A stretch of DNA of 33,279 nucleotides from NCBI RefSeq assembly GCF_001875665.1, contig NZ_MLAL01000025.1, positions 1 through 33,279 on the forward strand, read 5' to 3'. The notes below the pieces were generated by a model. It did no database searches, had not been told where the DNA came from, and was given only the letters and a program-made list of their open reading frames with translations. This document shows positions 1-7,562 of this stretch, piece after piece. Numbering within the stretch: position 1 is the first letter of the stretch; the number at the start of each line of letters is the position of its first letter. The position numbers were made by a program, and so were the translations under genes. Source of the stretch: Corynebacterium sp. NML130628. GTDB lineage: Bacteria; Actinomycetota; Actinomycetes; Mycobacteriales; Mycobacteriaceae.

Positions 1-2
1 AA

Positions 3-245
3 TGGCGCATCCGCCAAGACATCGTCGGAACCAACGGCAAAGTCACCATCCGCTACGCCGGAAGGCTCTACCACTTAGGAATTGGACGCGCCTACGGCGG
101 CAAACACATCCTGATGGTCATCACCGACAACCACGTCACCACATCGCTAAAAGAGACCGGCGAAATCATCACCGAGCACTACATCGACACGTCTCGCAAT
201 TACCAAAAACCATACTGGCGAAAAGGCCAACCCCCATTGGCCTAA
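3..245 (+). CDS. IS481-family transposase, C-terminal fragment
   Basis: Only the last 80 codons are present; the gene continues left of the window. The reading frame starts at position 3 and ends with TAA at 243-245. The fragment reads WRIRQDIVGTNGKVTIRYAG, then RLYHLGIGRA and later TGEIITEHYIDTSRNYQ. This resembles the C-terminal tail after the DDE catalytic core in corynebacterial and mycobacterial IS481 transposases (RYAGRxxHLGIGRA and TGEhhxxHxID patterns). The catalytic residues lie upstream, so activity cannot be judged. The family call is from motif memory, not alignment. Confidence 0.7.
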   Translation, partial: WRIRQDIVGTNGKVTIRYAGRLYHLGIGRAYGGKHILMVITDNHVTTSLKETGEIITEHYIDTSRNYQKPYWRKGQPPLA

Positions 246-250
246 AAACA

Positions 251-290
251 AAACCGGTGCCTCGGAAAAATAAAACCAAGGCACCGGTTT
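251..290 (+). terminator. Hairpin terminator of the transposase gene
   Basis: AAACCGGTGCCT (251-262) and AGGCACCGGTTT (279-290) form a perfect 12-bp stem with a 16-nt A-rich loop, six bases after the transposase stop. The trailing T-run is short (TTTG). It probably stops transcription out of the element and possibly into it. Confidence 0.65.
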
Positions 291-297
291 GTCCACC

Positions 298-334
298 ATG
301 TCGCGACTGAGTTGTCAACTATGTCGCGACTGAG
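298..334. repeat. Two tandem subterminal repeats of the IS end
   Basis: ATGTCGCGACTGAG occurs at 298-311 and again at 321-334, a period of 23 bp or about two helical turns. Each copy holds the palindrome TCGCGA. Their position just inside the proposed tip suggests transposase binding sites; that role is inferred. Confidence 0.6.
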
Positions 335-342
335 GACATTTG

Positions 343-415
343 CGCCCCAGAGAGGATTCGAACCTCCGACACCGGCTTTAGGAGAGCCGTGCTCTATCCC
401 CTGAGCTACTGGGGC
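343..415 (-). tRNA. tRNA-Arg (anticodon CCT)
   Basis: The complement folds as a full cloverleaf: acceptor GCCCCAG/CTGGGGC, D-arm stem GCTC/GAGC, anticodon stem CGGCT/AGCCG with loop CTCCTAA, and T-arm GGAGG-TTCGAAT-CCTCT. The anticodon CCT (382-380) reads AGG. The discriminator base is G and CCA is not encoded. An IS end lies 4 bp from its 3' side. Confidence 0.95.
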
Positions 416-455
416 AACTCGACTAACAGTACCGCAGGACAGAAGTGATGCCAAA

Positions 456-473
456 GTCGCGGTCGTCCGCGAC
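456..473 (-). terminator. Possible terminator of the cysQ-thyA-folA-mycoredoxin operon
   Basis: GTCGCGG (456-462) pairs with CCGCGAC (467-473) around a 4-nt loop, downstream of the mycoredoxin stop on the minus strand. Only a short T-run (TTTGG) follows, so it is a weak intrinsic terminator at best. Confidence 0.4.
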
Positions 474-495
474 AGTACGTCTATTTTCCCGGGTG

Positions 496-777
496 CTAGG
501 CTTCTTCGCCGGTCAGTTCGCGCAGCTTCGCGCGGACGGCGGACGCTGCTGGGTTCGTCGCGTGCGTGCCGTCAGAGTAGAGGACGGTGGGCACGATGCG
601 GTTGCCGTCGTTGACTGACTCGACCCATGCGGCGGCGTCCTCGGCGCCTTCGGCTTCGACGTCAACGACGTCGTAGGGGGTTTCGGTGCGGTCGAGGCGC
701 TCGCGAAGCTTCTTGCAGAACGGGCACCAATCGGTTGCGAAGATGGTGACGTGGGAAGAGGTTTCGGGAGTGGTCAT
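496..777 (-). CDS. Mycoredoxin / glutaredoxin-family protein
   Basis: A 93-residue thioredoxin-fold protein with the redox motif CPFC at residues 18-21 (DWCPFCKKL) and a cis-proline segment RIVPT near residue 63. Length and motif fit the glutaredoxin-like mycoredoxin group, which in actinobacteria reduces mycothiol mixed disulfides with mycothiol as electron donor. The ATG at 777 was chosen over an upstream in-frame start at 843 because it begins the conserved fold directly and overlaps the folA stop by 4 nt (ATGA), implying translational coupling. It is the last gene of the minus-strand operon after cysQ, thyA and folA. A dedicated reductant role for those neighbours is not shown. Confidence 0.85.
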   Translation of the reverse strand: MTTPETSSHVTIFATDWCPFCKKLRERLDRTETPYDVVDVEAEGAEDAAAWVESVNDGNRIVPTVLYSDGTHATNPAASAVRAKLRELTGEEA

Positions 778-1265
778 GATTTTGGGTCTAACCTTTCGAG
801 GCGTTGGTGCTTGAAACGGGTGCCATTGGCGGAGGTTTGCCACGGGCCATCAGAAACAATAGCGAAGTCATCGGTGACGCGCGGCGCGCGGACGGCTGAC
901 GCTCCGAGCTTGTCGGCGACGCGGACATCGACGATCGTACGTTCAATGACGTCTACTTCGTCGATGGTTGCTTCGTAGACCTGGCCACCGCCGAGGATCC
1001 AGGCGGTTGTTTTCAGGTCCGGGATGTCGCGGGACACGAAGGCGCCGTCGGACCACTCGCCGGGCTCACGCGAGGACAACACATGATTTGTCCTGCCCGG
1101 CAACGGCTTGATGGGGAGGTGGTCCCAGGTCTTGCGACCCATGATGATCGGGTGGCCTAGCGTGATCTCCTTGAGGTGGCGCAGGTCCTCGGGCAGATGC
1201 CAGGGCATGCCCACGCCGTCGCCGATGATGCCATCGACGCTTTCGGCCCAGATCGCGCCCAACAT
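774..1265 (-). CDS. folA: Dihydrofolate reductase
   Basis: Cytosolic enzyme that reduces dihydrofolate to tetrahydrofolate with NADPH. The 163-residue protein has typical DHFR length. Visible motifs are the N-terminal strand LGAIWAES, the substrate loop MPWHLPEDL with the catalytic acid at D27, IIMGRKTWDHLP for cofactor binding, and WILGGGQVYE. It directly follows thyA with a 1-nt TAATG overlap. ThyA converts methylene-THF to DHF and FolA regenerates THF, so the pair forms a functional cycle. The start ATG at 1265 is fixed by this overlap. Its stop overlaps the mycoredoxin start. Confidence 0.96.
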   Translation of the reverse strand: MLGAIWAESVDGIIGDGVGMPWHLPEDLRHLKEITLGHPIIMGRKTWDHLPIKPLPGRTNHVLSSREPGEWSDGAFVSRDIPDLKTTAWILGGGQVYEATIDEVDVIERTIVDVRVADKLGASAVRAPRVTDDFAIVSDGPWQTSANGTRFKHQRLERLDPKS

Positions 1266-2065
1266 TAGACGGACACCTGCGCCTTGATCGTCGGGTGCGG
1301 GTCGTAGCCGACAACTTCGATGTCGGCGAAGTCGTAGTCAAACAGCGACTCCGCTTTGCGCAGCTTGAGCTGCGGGTAGGGGCGAGGCTCCCGGGAGAGT
1401 TGCTCGCGCACCTGGTCGAAGTGGTTGTTGTAAATGTGGCAGTCGCCACCGGTCCAGATGAGTTCGCCAACTTCGAGGCCTGCCTGCTGCGCAAACATGT
1501 GCGCGAGCAGCGCGTAGGAGGCAATGTTGAAGGGAACTCCCAGGAACATGTCGGCGGAGCGCTGGTAGACCTGCAGGCTCAGCTTGCCGTCGGCTACGTA
1601 GAGCTGGAATAGCAGGTGGCACGGCAGCAGCGCCATCTGATCGAGCTCGGAGACGTTCCACGCCGACACCAGGTTGCGGCGTGAATCCGGGTCGTCCTTC
1701 AGCAGCTCAAGCGCGCGCGAAATCTGGTCCACGTGCTGCCCGTCGGGGGTGGGCCAGGAGCGCCACTGCACGCCGTAGACCGGGCCGAGCTCGCCGTTCT
1801 CGTCGGCCCATTCGTTCCAGATGCGCACGCCGTGCTCCTGCAGCCAGGTCACGTTGGAGTCGCCGCGGAGGAACCACAGCAGCTCGCCCACGACGGCCTT
1901 GAAGTACACCTTCTTGGTGGTCAACAGGGGGAATGATTCGGACAGGTCGTAGCGCAGCTGGCGACCAAAGACGCTACGCGTGCCGGTGCCGGTGCGGTCG
2001 CCCTTATCGGTGCCGTGCTCCAGGACGTCGCGCAGGAGGTCTTCGTAAGGAGTCACCAGGCTCAC
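1265..2065 (-). CDS. thyA: Thymidylate synthase (ThyA type)
   Basis: Makes dTMP from dUMP with methylene-tetrahydrofolate as methyl donor and reductant. The 266 residues match the classical bacterial ThyA length. Visible motifs are GDRTGTGT near the N-terminus, the catalytic cysteine at C149 in [27 protein letters not shown] for dUMP binding, and GDCHIYNNH. The start is GTG at 2065, overlapping the cysQ stop by 4 nt (GTGA). The gene is the second of a four-gene minus-strand operon and is immediately followed by folA, its metabolic partner. Confidence 0.97.
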   Translation of the reverse strand: MSLVTPYEDLLRDVLEHGTDKGDRTGTGTRSVFGRQLRYDLSESFPLLTTKKVYFKAVVGELLWFLRGDSNVTWLQEHGVRIWNEWADENGELGPVYGVQWRSWPTPDGQHVDQISRALELLKDDPDSRRNLVSAWNVSELDQMALLPCHLLFQLYVADGKLSLQVYQRSADMFLGVPFNIASYALLAHMFAQQAGLEVGELIWTGGDCHIYNNHFDQVREQLSREPRPYPQLKLRKAESLFDYDFADIEVVGYDPHPTIKAQVSV

Positions 2066-2838
2066 TTCGCGACGACCCCTTCGAAGGAGCCGTGCTCGTC
2101 GTAGTACCTCGCGCAGGCTTCCAGGATGTCATCGGCAAGTTCCGGACGGCAGATGAGCAGATCCGGAATGTAGGTGTCCTTGTTGTTGTACTTCAGCGGC
2201 GAGCCGTCGAGGCGCGAGCAGTGCAGGCCCGCAGCCATAGACACACCCACCGGTGCGGCTTGGTCCCACTCGTACTGCCCACCGGCGTGTACGTAGGCGT
2301 CGAAATCGCCGAGCAGGACGTGCATTGCCTTCGCGCCAGCGGAACCGACAGGGCTGGTTTCGAAGCCGAGGGCATCGGCGACAAACGGGGCGATCGCCGG
2401 CGGGCGGTTGCGCGACATTGCGATCTTCTTCGCGAACGGCCCCGAGACGTGGCGCACGTCGGAAGACTTGAATACGACGCCAAGGTCCGGCAGGCCTACC
2501 GCCGCGTGCGTTGGGACGCCGTCTTCGACGAGCGCGATGTGCACAGCCCAGTCCTGGCGGCCGGTTGCGAACTCCTTCGTGCCGTCGAGCGGGTCAACAA
2601 TCCAGACGCGGTTGTTGCTGAGACGGGAGTGGTCGTCGGCTGCCTCTTCGGACAGAAACGCATCGCCCGGGCGGTGCTGCTCAAGCACGCGTGCGATCCA
2701 GTTCTGTGCCAGGTCATCGCCGGCCTCTCCAAGTTCACGTCCGCGGAGAAGGCCAACACCACGAATCCCCTTGAGGATTTCGCCGGTGCCTTGCGCAATT
2801 AAGTTTGTCAGCCGAGAGTCTGAATACTGAGCAGTCAT
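2062..2838 (-). CDS. cysQ: 3'(2'),5'-bisphosphate nucleotidase CysQ
   Basis: A 258-residue member of the inositol monophosphatase superfamily. The metal-binding signatures are present: SEEA near 63-66, [12 protein letters not shown] at 79-90 (D82, D85), and WDQAAP at 191-196 with D192. CysQ hydrolyses 3'-phosphoadenosine 5'-phosphate (PAP) to AMP, recycling the by-product of sulfate assimilation; some actinobacterial homologues also act on inositol phosphates or fructose bisphosphate. It is the first gene of the operon and transcribed divergently from lhr. A TAAAGT -10 hexamer lies 7 nt before the ATG, suggesting a leaderless mRNA. Confidence 0.9.
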   Translation of the reverse strand: MTAQYSDSRLTNLIAQGTGEILKGIRGVGLLRGRELGEAGDDLAQNWIARVLEQHRPGDAFLSEEAADDHSRLSNNRVWIVDPLDGTKEFATGRQDWAVHIALVEDGVPTHAAVGLPDLGVVFKSSDVRHVSGPFAKKIAMSRNRPPAIAPFVADALGFETSPVGSAGAKAMHVLLGDFDAYVHAGGQYEWDQAAPVGVSMAAGLHCSRLDGSPLKYNNKDTYIPDLLICRPELADDILEACARYYDEHGSFEGVVAK

Positions 2839-2845
2839 GGCTTCG

Positions 2846-2851
2846 ACTTTA
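2846..2851 (-). promoter_or_regulatory. -10 element of cysQ (probable leaderless promoter)
   Basis: On the minus strand TAAAGT ends 7 nt before the cysQ ATG, placing transcription start on or next to the start codon. No Shine-Dalgarno is present. A weak -35 (GGTTCC) lies 17 nt further upstream. Confidence 0.55.
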
Positions 2852-2902
2852 GCGCGAAACCAGCCAAAGGAACCATTTCTTTTCGCCTGCCTGCAGTATC
2901 TG

Positions 2903-2908
2903 TATTGT
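2903..2908 (+). promoter_or_regulatory. -10 element of lhr (probable leaderless promoter)
   Basis: TATTGT is followed by exactly 7 nt and ATG at 2916. No Shine-Dalgarno precedes either this ATG or the alternative GTG at 2907, which overlaps the hexamer. The pattern favours ATG 2916 as the start of a leaderless mRNA. Confidence 0.5.
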
Positions 2909-2915
2909 GGCGCCT

Positions 2916-5900
2916 ATGGCCAAAGGAATCCTCGAACGCTTCAAACCGCAGGTAGCAACCTGGTTTGAAGAGGTATTCGAGGCGCCGACGCCCGTGCAGG
3001 AGCAGGCGTGGGCAACGATTTCCGACGGCGGCAACGCCCTGGTGGTTGCACCTACCGGTTCCGGTAAGACGTTGGCAGCGTTTCTGTGGTCGCTGAATTC
3101 GCTCGTGGAGCGCGACGGGCAACAGGCGCTGCCGATAGATGGGGCGAACACCAGCAGCCATGGCGGCGTGCGCACCTTGTATATATCGCCACTGAAGGCC
3201 CTTGGTGTGGACGTCGAAAATAATCTGCGGGCCCCACTCGGCGGGATTGGGCGGGTGGCGCAGCGCATGGGCTTGGACATGCCGGACGTGTCGGTGGCGG
3301 TGCGCTCGGGCGATACCCCGCAGGCGGAGCGGTCCCGCCAGGTGCGCAAGCCGCCAGACATTCTGATTACCACGCCTGAGTCGCTGTACTTGATGCTGAC
3401 CTCGAAGGCTGCGGGCATCCTGCGGACCGTGGACACCGTGATCGTGGACGAGATTCACGCGCTCGCGGGCACGAAGCGCGGCGTGCATTTGGCGCTGTCA
3501 CTGGAACGGCTCGGGCGCATCGCCGGGGACTTTCAGCGCATCGGGCTGTCGGCGACGGTGCGCCCGCTGGAGGCTGTAGCGGACTTCCTCGGACCGCGCA
3601 CGACGATCATCCAGCCGCCGGGGGAGAAGCGTTGGGACCTCACGGTTCGGGTACCGGTGCAAGACATGAGCGACCTGCCTATGCCGGAGGAGGCGTCGAC
3701 AATTGGGGACGCCGTCGTCGACGACGCGCTGGACCTCGACGGGGAGACCGCGGCGCTGATGCCGCCGGCGCCGACGTCGATTTGGCCACACATCGCGGAG
3801 TCGGTGTACCGAGAGGTCATGGCGCACCGCTCGACGATCGTGTTTGTGAACTCGCGACGCACGGCGGAGCGGCTCACCAGCCAGCTCAACGAGCTGTGGG
3901 CCAAAGAGCACGACCCCGAAGCGCTCAGCCCCGCTACTCGACGCCCCCCTGCACAGCTCGGGAAAGGAGTCGATCTGGCAGGGGAGGCAGTACCCGTGAT
4001 CGCGCGTGCGCACCACGGCAGCGTGTCCAAAGACGAGCGGGCCACGACGGAGACGATGCTCAAAGAGGGCACGCTCAAAGCAGTCGTATCGACGTCCTCG
4101 CTGGAGCTAGGCATCGATATGGGCGCAGTGGAGCTGGTGATCCAGGTGGAGTCCCCGCCGTCGGTCGCATCAGGGCTGCAGCGCGTCGGGCGCGCCGGGC
4201 ACACGGTGGGCGCGATCTCGCACGGCTCGTTTTATCCGAAGCACCGCTCTGACCTGGTGCAAACAGCCGTTACGGTGCCGCGGATGCGCGAGGGGCTCAT
4301 CGAGGAGCTACGCACGCCGCGCTCCCCGCTGGACGTGCTGGCGCAACAGACGGTGGCCGCGGTGGCAGTCGAGGACCTCGAGCTCGACGACTGGTATGAG
4401 ACCGTCACGCGCGCCTGGCCCTACCGCAACCTCGACCGTGATGTGTTCAACGCCGTCATCGACCTGGTCACCGGGGTGTACCCCTCGACGGACTTCGCGG
4501 AACTGAAACCTCGCGCCTGGCTTGACGGCACCGTGCTCAAAGCGCTGCAGGGCGCGCAGCGCGTCGCCGTCACCAACGCCGGCACCATCCCGGACCGCGG
4601 TATGTTTGGCGTGTTCCTCGTCGGCTCCGAAGCAGAGGGCGGGGTGCCGCGCCGCGTCGGTGAACTGGACGAAGAGATGGTCTACGAGTCCCGTGTCGGC
4701 GACGTGTTCACGCTCGGGGCGACGAGCTGGCGCATCGAAAACATCACGCGCGACCAAGTGCAGGTCTCACCCGCGCCGGGGCATACCGGTCGGCTGCCGT
4801 TCTGGTCGGGGGACGGCGTGGGTCGCCCGTACGAGCTAGGCAAGGCGCTCGGCGCCTACAGGAGGGCGGTGCGTGGCGGAGCCGACGTCGATAATTCTCT
4901 TGATGCCTTCGCGCGCGACAACCTGCGGGCCTACCTCGAAGAGCAAGAAGAGGCCACCGGTGTGCTGCCGGACGACACGACGCTGGTGCTCGAGCGCTTC
5001 ACCGACGAGCTCGGGGACTGGCGTGTGGTGCTGCACACACCCTTCGGCAAGGGTGTGAACGCCGCGTGGGCGCTGGCCGCCGGGTGGCGGATCGCGCAGG
5101 AGACCGGGATGGACGCCCAGGCCGTGGCCGGCGACGACGGCATCGTTCTGCGCCTGCCCCAAGGCGACCACGAACCCTCCGGGGCCCTGTTCCAATTCGA
5201 CGCCGACGAGATCACCGACATCGTCACCGAGCAGGTGGGAAACTCCGCCCTGTTCGCTTCCCGGTTCCGCGAGTGCGCCGCCCGCGCCCTCTTGCTGCCG
5301 CGCCGCAACCCCGGCAAGCGCGCGCCCCTGTGGCAGCAGCGCCAGCGCGCAGAACAGCTCCTCGACGTCGCCCGGAACTATCCGAGCTTCCCTATCATTT
5401 TGGAAACCGTCCGCGAGTGCCTCCAGGACGTCTACGATCTGCCCGCGTTGCAAGAGGTGATCCGCGACCTGCAGACGCGTCGGGTCCGCATCGCGGAGGT
5501 GACCACGCAGCAGCCGAGCCCGTTCGCCTCATCGCTGCTGTTCAACTACACCGGTGCTTTCATGTACGAAGGCGACACGCCCCTTGCGGAGAAGCGGGCA
5601 GCGGCGCTCGCGCTGGACCCGTCGCTGCTGGCCAAGCTGTTGGGCGCCGTGGAGCTGCGCGAACTGTTGGACCCAGAGGTGATCGCCGAGGTCGACGCTT
5701 CGCTGCGCCGGGTGGGGCGCGCCGAGACGCCGGAGCAGTTCGCCGACACCCTGCGCCTGACCGGCCCGGTGCCTGTGGACGAGCTCGCGATCTACACGAC
5801 GGTGCCGCTCGCGGGAGTTGAGGCGTCGCTTGGGCCGCGCATGATGCGGGTGCGCATCGGCGGCAGGGAGCACGTTGCGCAGGCGCTCGACGCGCCACTG

Positions 5901-7547
5901 CTGCGCGATGGCCTCGGCGTGCCGGTGCCACCTGGGGTGGCAGCGCAGGTGGCCACCATTCCCGATGCGCTCGCCCAGCTCGTGCGCCGCTGGGTGCGCA
6001 CCCGCGGCCCCTTCACGCTGCGCGCGCTTGCCGATGCCTTCGGGCTCGCGCTCGGCGCGGCCCACGCGGTGTTGCAACCGCTTGTCGACGCCAACTCCGT
6101 CATCGAGGGGCGCTTCCGCCAAGGCGTCGACGACCAAGAGTACGTGGCGCAAGAGGTCTTGCGCGTGATTCGTTCGCGCTCCTTGGCAGCCGCGCGGGCG
6201 CAGGCCCGGCCGGTGTCGGCGTCGGCGTACGGGCGCTTCCTGCCTGCATGGAGCAACGTCGCCGCGGCCGGCGCAACTCCACCCCTGCGCGGCGCGGATG
6301 GGGTCTATTCCGTCCTGGAGCAGCTCGCGGGCGTGCGGCTACCGGCCTCGGCGTGGGAGTCCCACATCTTGCCATCGCGGGTGGGGGACTACTCGCCGGT
6401 CATGCTGGACGAGTTGACTGCCTCCGGTGAGATCGTCATCGTGGGCGCCGGGTCGGCAGGGGCGAACGACCCGTGGATCATGCTGCTGCCGAGCGACTAC
6501 GCCGCACAGCTCATGCCGCAAGTCGACCCTCCGCTGCTCTCGCTCACGCAGCAGCACATCATGGACACGCTCGCAGCTGGTGGCGGCTATCTGTTCAGCG
6601 ACCTGCTCACGCCCGCGACGACTTCTGAGGAGCTACGCGAGTCCATGTGGGACCTCGTCGAGGCCGGACACGTTTCGCCGGATTCCTTCGCACCGTTGCG
6701 GGCGCGCCTCGCTGGCGGTAAGGCCGCGCACCGCGCGAAGCGTCGGCCGTCCCGCTCCCGGATCCGCTCCGGCAGGACTTCGTTCGCGCAGGTTGCCCCG
6801 CCAGACATGGTGGGGCGGTGGGCCGCCACCCCGCAGCCTGACACCGACCCAACCCGACGCTCGCTCTCGCTGGGGGAGGCGTGGCTGGACCGGTACGGGG
6901 TGGTAACCAAGGGGGCCGTCGTCGCCGAAAACGTCATCGGCGGCTTCGCGCTGGCATACAAGGTGCTCTCCGGGTTCGAGGACTCCGGAAAGGCGCTGCG
7001 CGGATACCTCATTGAGGGGCTTGGCGCGGCGCAGTTCTCCACTCCTGCGACGATTGACCGGCTGCGCGGCCAGCAGGACAGCGACGACGTCGTCGGCTGG
7101 CCCTCGGGCGCACGTGACCCGAAGGTATACGTGCTCGCCGCCACCGACCCTGCCAACCCCTACGGGGCGGCGCTGCCGTGGCCCGTGACTGGACCGACCA
7201 GGTCCGCAGGAGCCATGGTGGTGTTGGTGGACGGGCTGTTGGCAGCCCACGTCACGCGGGGAGGCAAGAAGCTCACCACCTTCTTCGATACTTTCCCGGA
7301 AGGCATCGAAGAGCCCCTGCCCCTCGTCATCGAGGCGCTGTCCGATGCCGTCGCCACCGGAAGGATGCGCCCGCTCAACGTTGAAACCCTCAACGGCGAG
7401 CCTGCATTCGGCCTCCGAGATCTTGGCGTGGCGGTGACACACAAAGGCGTAAGAATCGGAGGCAAGCAGACGGCACCCCCGAAGCGACGCGGACGCAGCA
7501 TGGCAGAGGCCCTTGGGGATCTGGAAAGCCTCAGCTTCGATGACTAG
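2916..7547 (+). CDS. lhr: Lhr-type ATP-dependent DNA helicase
   Basis: A 1543-residue superfamily 2 helicase of the long Lhr family, which translocates on single-stranded DNA with ATP and is tied to actinobacterial DNA repair. Two RecA-like domains carry Walker A APTGSGKT (about residues 46-53), LYISPLKAL, TTPESL, the DEIH box (178-181), GLSATV and QRVGRAGH (about 425). A winged-helix region and a long Lhr C-terminal part follow to the end with no frameshift. The basic stretch KAAHRAKRRPSRSRIRSGR lies about 270 residues from the end. ATG 2916 is preferred over GTG 2907 because of its spacing from TATTGT. In mycobacteria lhr is followed directly by nei; here an opposing HNH gene intervenes. 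Confidence 0.95.
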   Translation: MAKGILERFKPQVATWFEEVFEAPTPVQEQAWATISDGGNALVVAPTGSGKTLAAFLWSLNSLVERDGQQALPIDGANTSSHGGVRTLYISPLKALGVDVENNLRAPLGGIGRVAQRMGLDMPDVSVAVRSGDTPQAERSRQVRKPPDILITTPESLYLMLTSKAAGILRTVDTVIVDEIHALAGTKRGVHLALSLERLGRIAGDFQRIGLSATVRPLEAVADFLGPRTTIIQPPGEKRWDLTVRVPVQDMSDLPMPEEASTIGDAVVDDALDLDGETAALMPPAPTSIWPHIAESVYREVMAHRSTIVFVNSRRTAERLTSQLNELWAKEHDPEALSPATRRPPAQLGKGVDLAGEAVPVIARAHHGSVSKDERATTETMLKEGTLKAVVSTSSLELGIDMGAVELVIQVESPPSVASGLQRVGRAGHTVGAISHGSFYPKHRSDLVQTAVTVPRMREGLIEELRTPRSPLDVLAQQTVAAVAVEDLELDDWYETVTRAWPYRNLDRDVFNAVIDLVTGVYPSTDFAELKPRAWLDGTVLKALQGAQRVAVTNAGTIPDRGMFGVFLVGSEAEGGVPRRVGELDEEMVYESRVGDVFTLGATSWRIENITRDQVQVSPAPGHTGRLPFWSGDGVGRPYELGKALGAYRRAVRGGADVDNSLDAFARDNLRAYLEEQEEATGVLPDDTTLVLERFTDELGDWRVVLHTPFGKGVNAAWALAAGWRIAQETGMDAQAVAGDDGIVLRLPQGDHEPSGALFQFDADEITDIVTEQVGNSALFASRFRECAARALLLPRRNPGKRAPLWQQRQRAEQLLDVARNYPSFPIILETVRECLQDVYDLPALQEVIRDLQTRRVRIAEVTTQQPSPFASSLLFNYTGAFMYEGDTPLAEKRAAALALDPSLLAKLLGAVELRELLDPEVIAEVDASLRRVGRAETPEQFADTLRLTGPVPVDELAIYTTVPLAGVEASLGPRMMRVRIGGREHVAQALDAPLLRDGLGVPVPPGVAAQVATIPDALAQLVRRWVRTRGPFTLRALADAFGLALGAAHAVLQPLVDANSVIEGRFRQGVDDQEYVAQEVLRVIRSRSLAAARAQARPVSASAYGRFLPAWSNVAAAGATPPLRGADGVYSVLEQLAGVRLPASAWESHILPSRVGDYSPVMLDELTASGEIVIVGAGSAGANDPWIMLLPSDYAAQLMPQVDPPLLSLTQQHIMDTLAAGGGYLFSDLLTPATTSEELRESMWDLVEAGHVSPDSFAPLRARLAGGKAAHRAKRRPSRSRIRSGRTSFAQVAPPDMVGRWAATPQPDTDPTRRSLSLGEAWLDRYGVVTKGAVVAENVIGGFALAYKVLSGFEDSGKALRGYLIEGLGAAQFSTPATIDRLRGQQDSDDVVGWPSGARDPKVYVLAATDPANPYGAALPWPVTGPTRSAGAMVVLVDGLLAAHVTRGGKKLTTFFDTFPEGIEEPLPLVIEALSDAVATGRMRPLNVETLNGEPAFGLRDLGVAVTHKGVRIGGKQTAPPKRRGRSMAEALGDLESLSFDD

Positions 7548-7562
7548 GAGTTTCGGGCGCGT

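Larger units (their letters stand above)
1..338 (+). mobile_element. Right end of an IS481-type insertion sequence (left part outside window)
   Basis: The segment holds the 3' end of a transposase, a strong hairpin, and a terminal region with two tandem copies of ATGTCGCGACTGAG. The outer edge is placed at 338 because read inward the end is TGTCCTCA, with the TGT terminus expected of IS481/IS3-type ends. The element stops 4 bp from the 3' end of tRNA-Arg(CCT). The left end and any target duplication are outside the window, so the boundary is inferred from one end only. Confidence 0.6.

Noticed and set aside
1933..2802. Open frame of 289 codons on the plus strand
   Set aside because: Lies opposite cysQ and the start of thyA, both certain genes; the Arg-rich composition is that of a shadow frame in GC-rich DNA.
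6633..7442. Open frame of 269 codons on the minus strand inside lhr
   Set aside because: Entirely antisense to the conserved Lhr C-terminal region, with no family resemblance.
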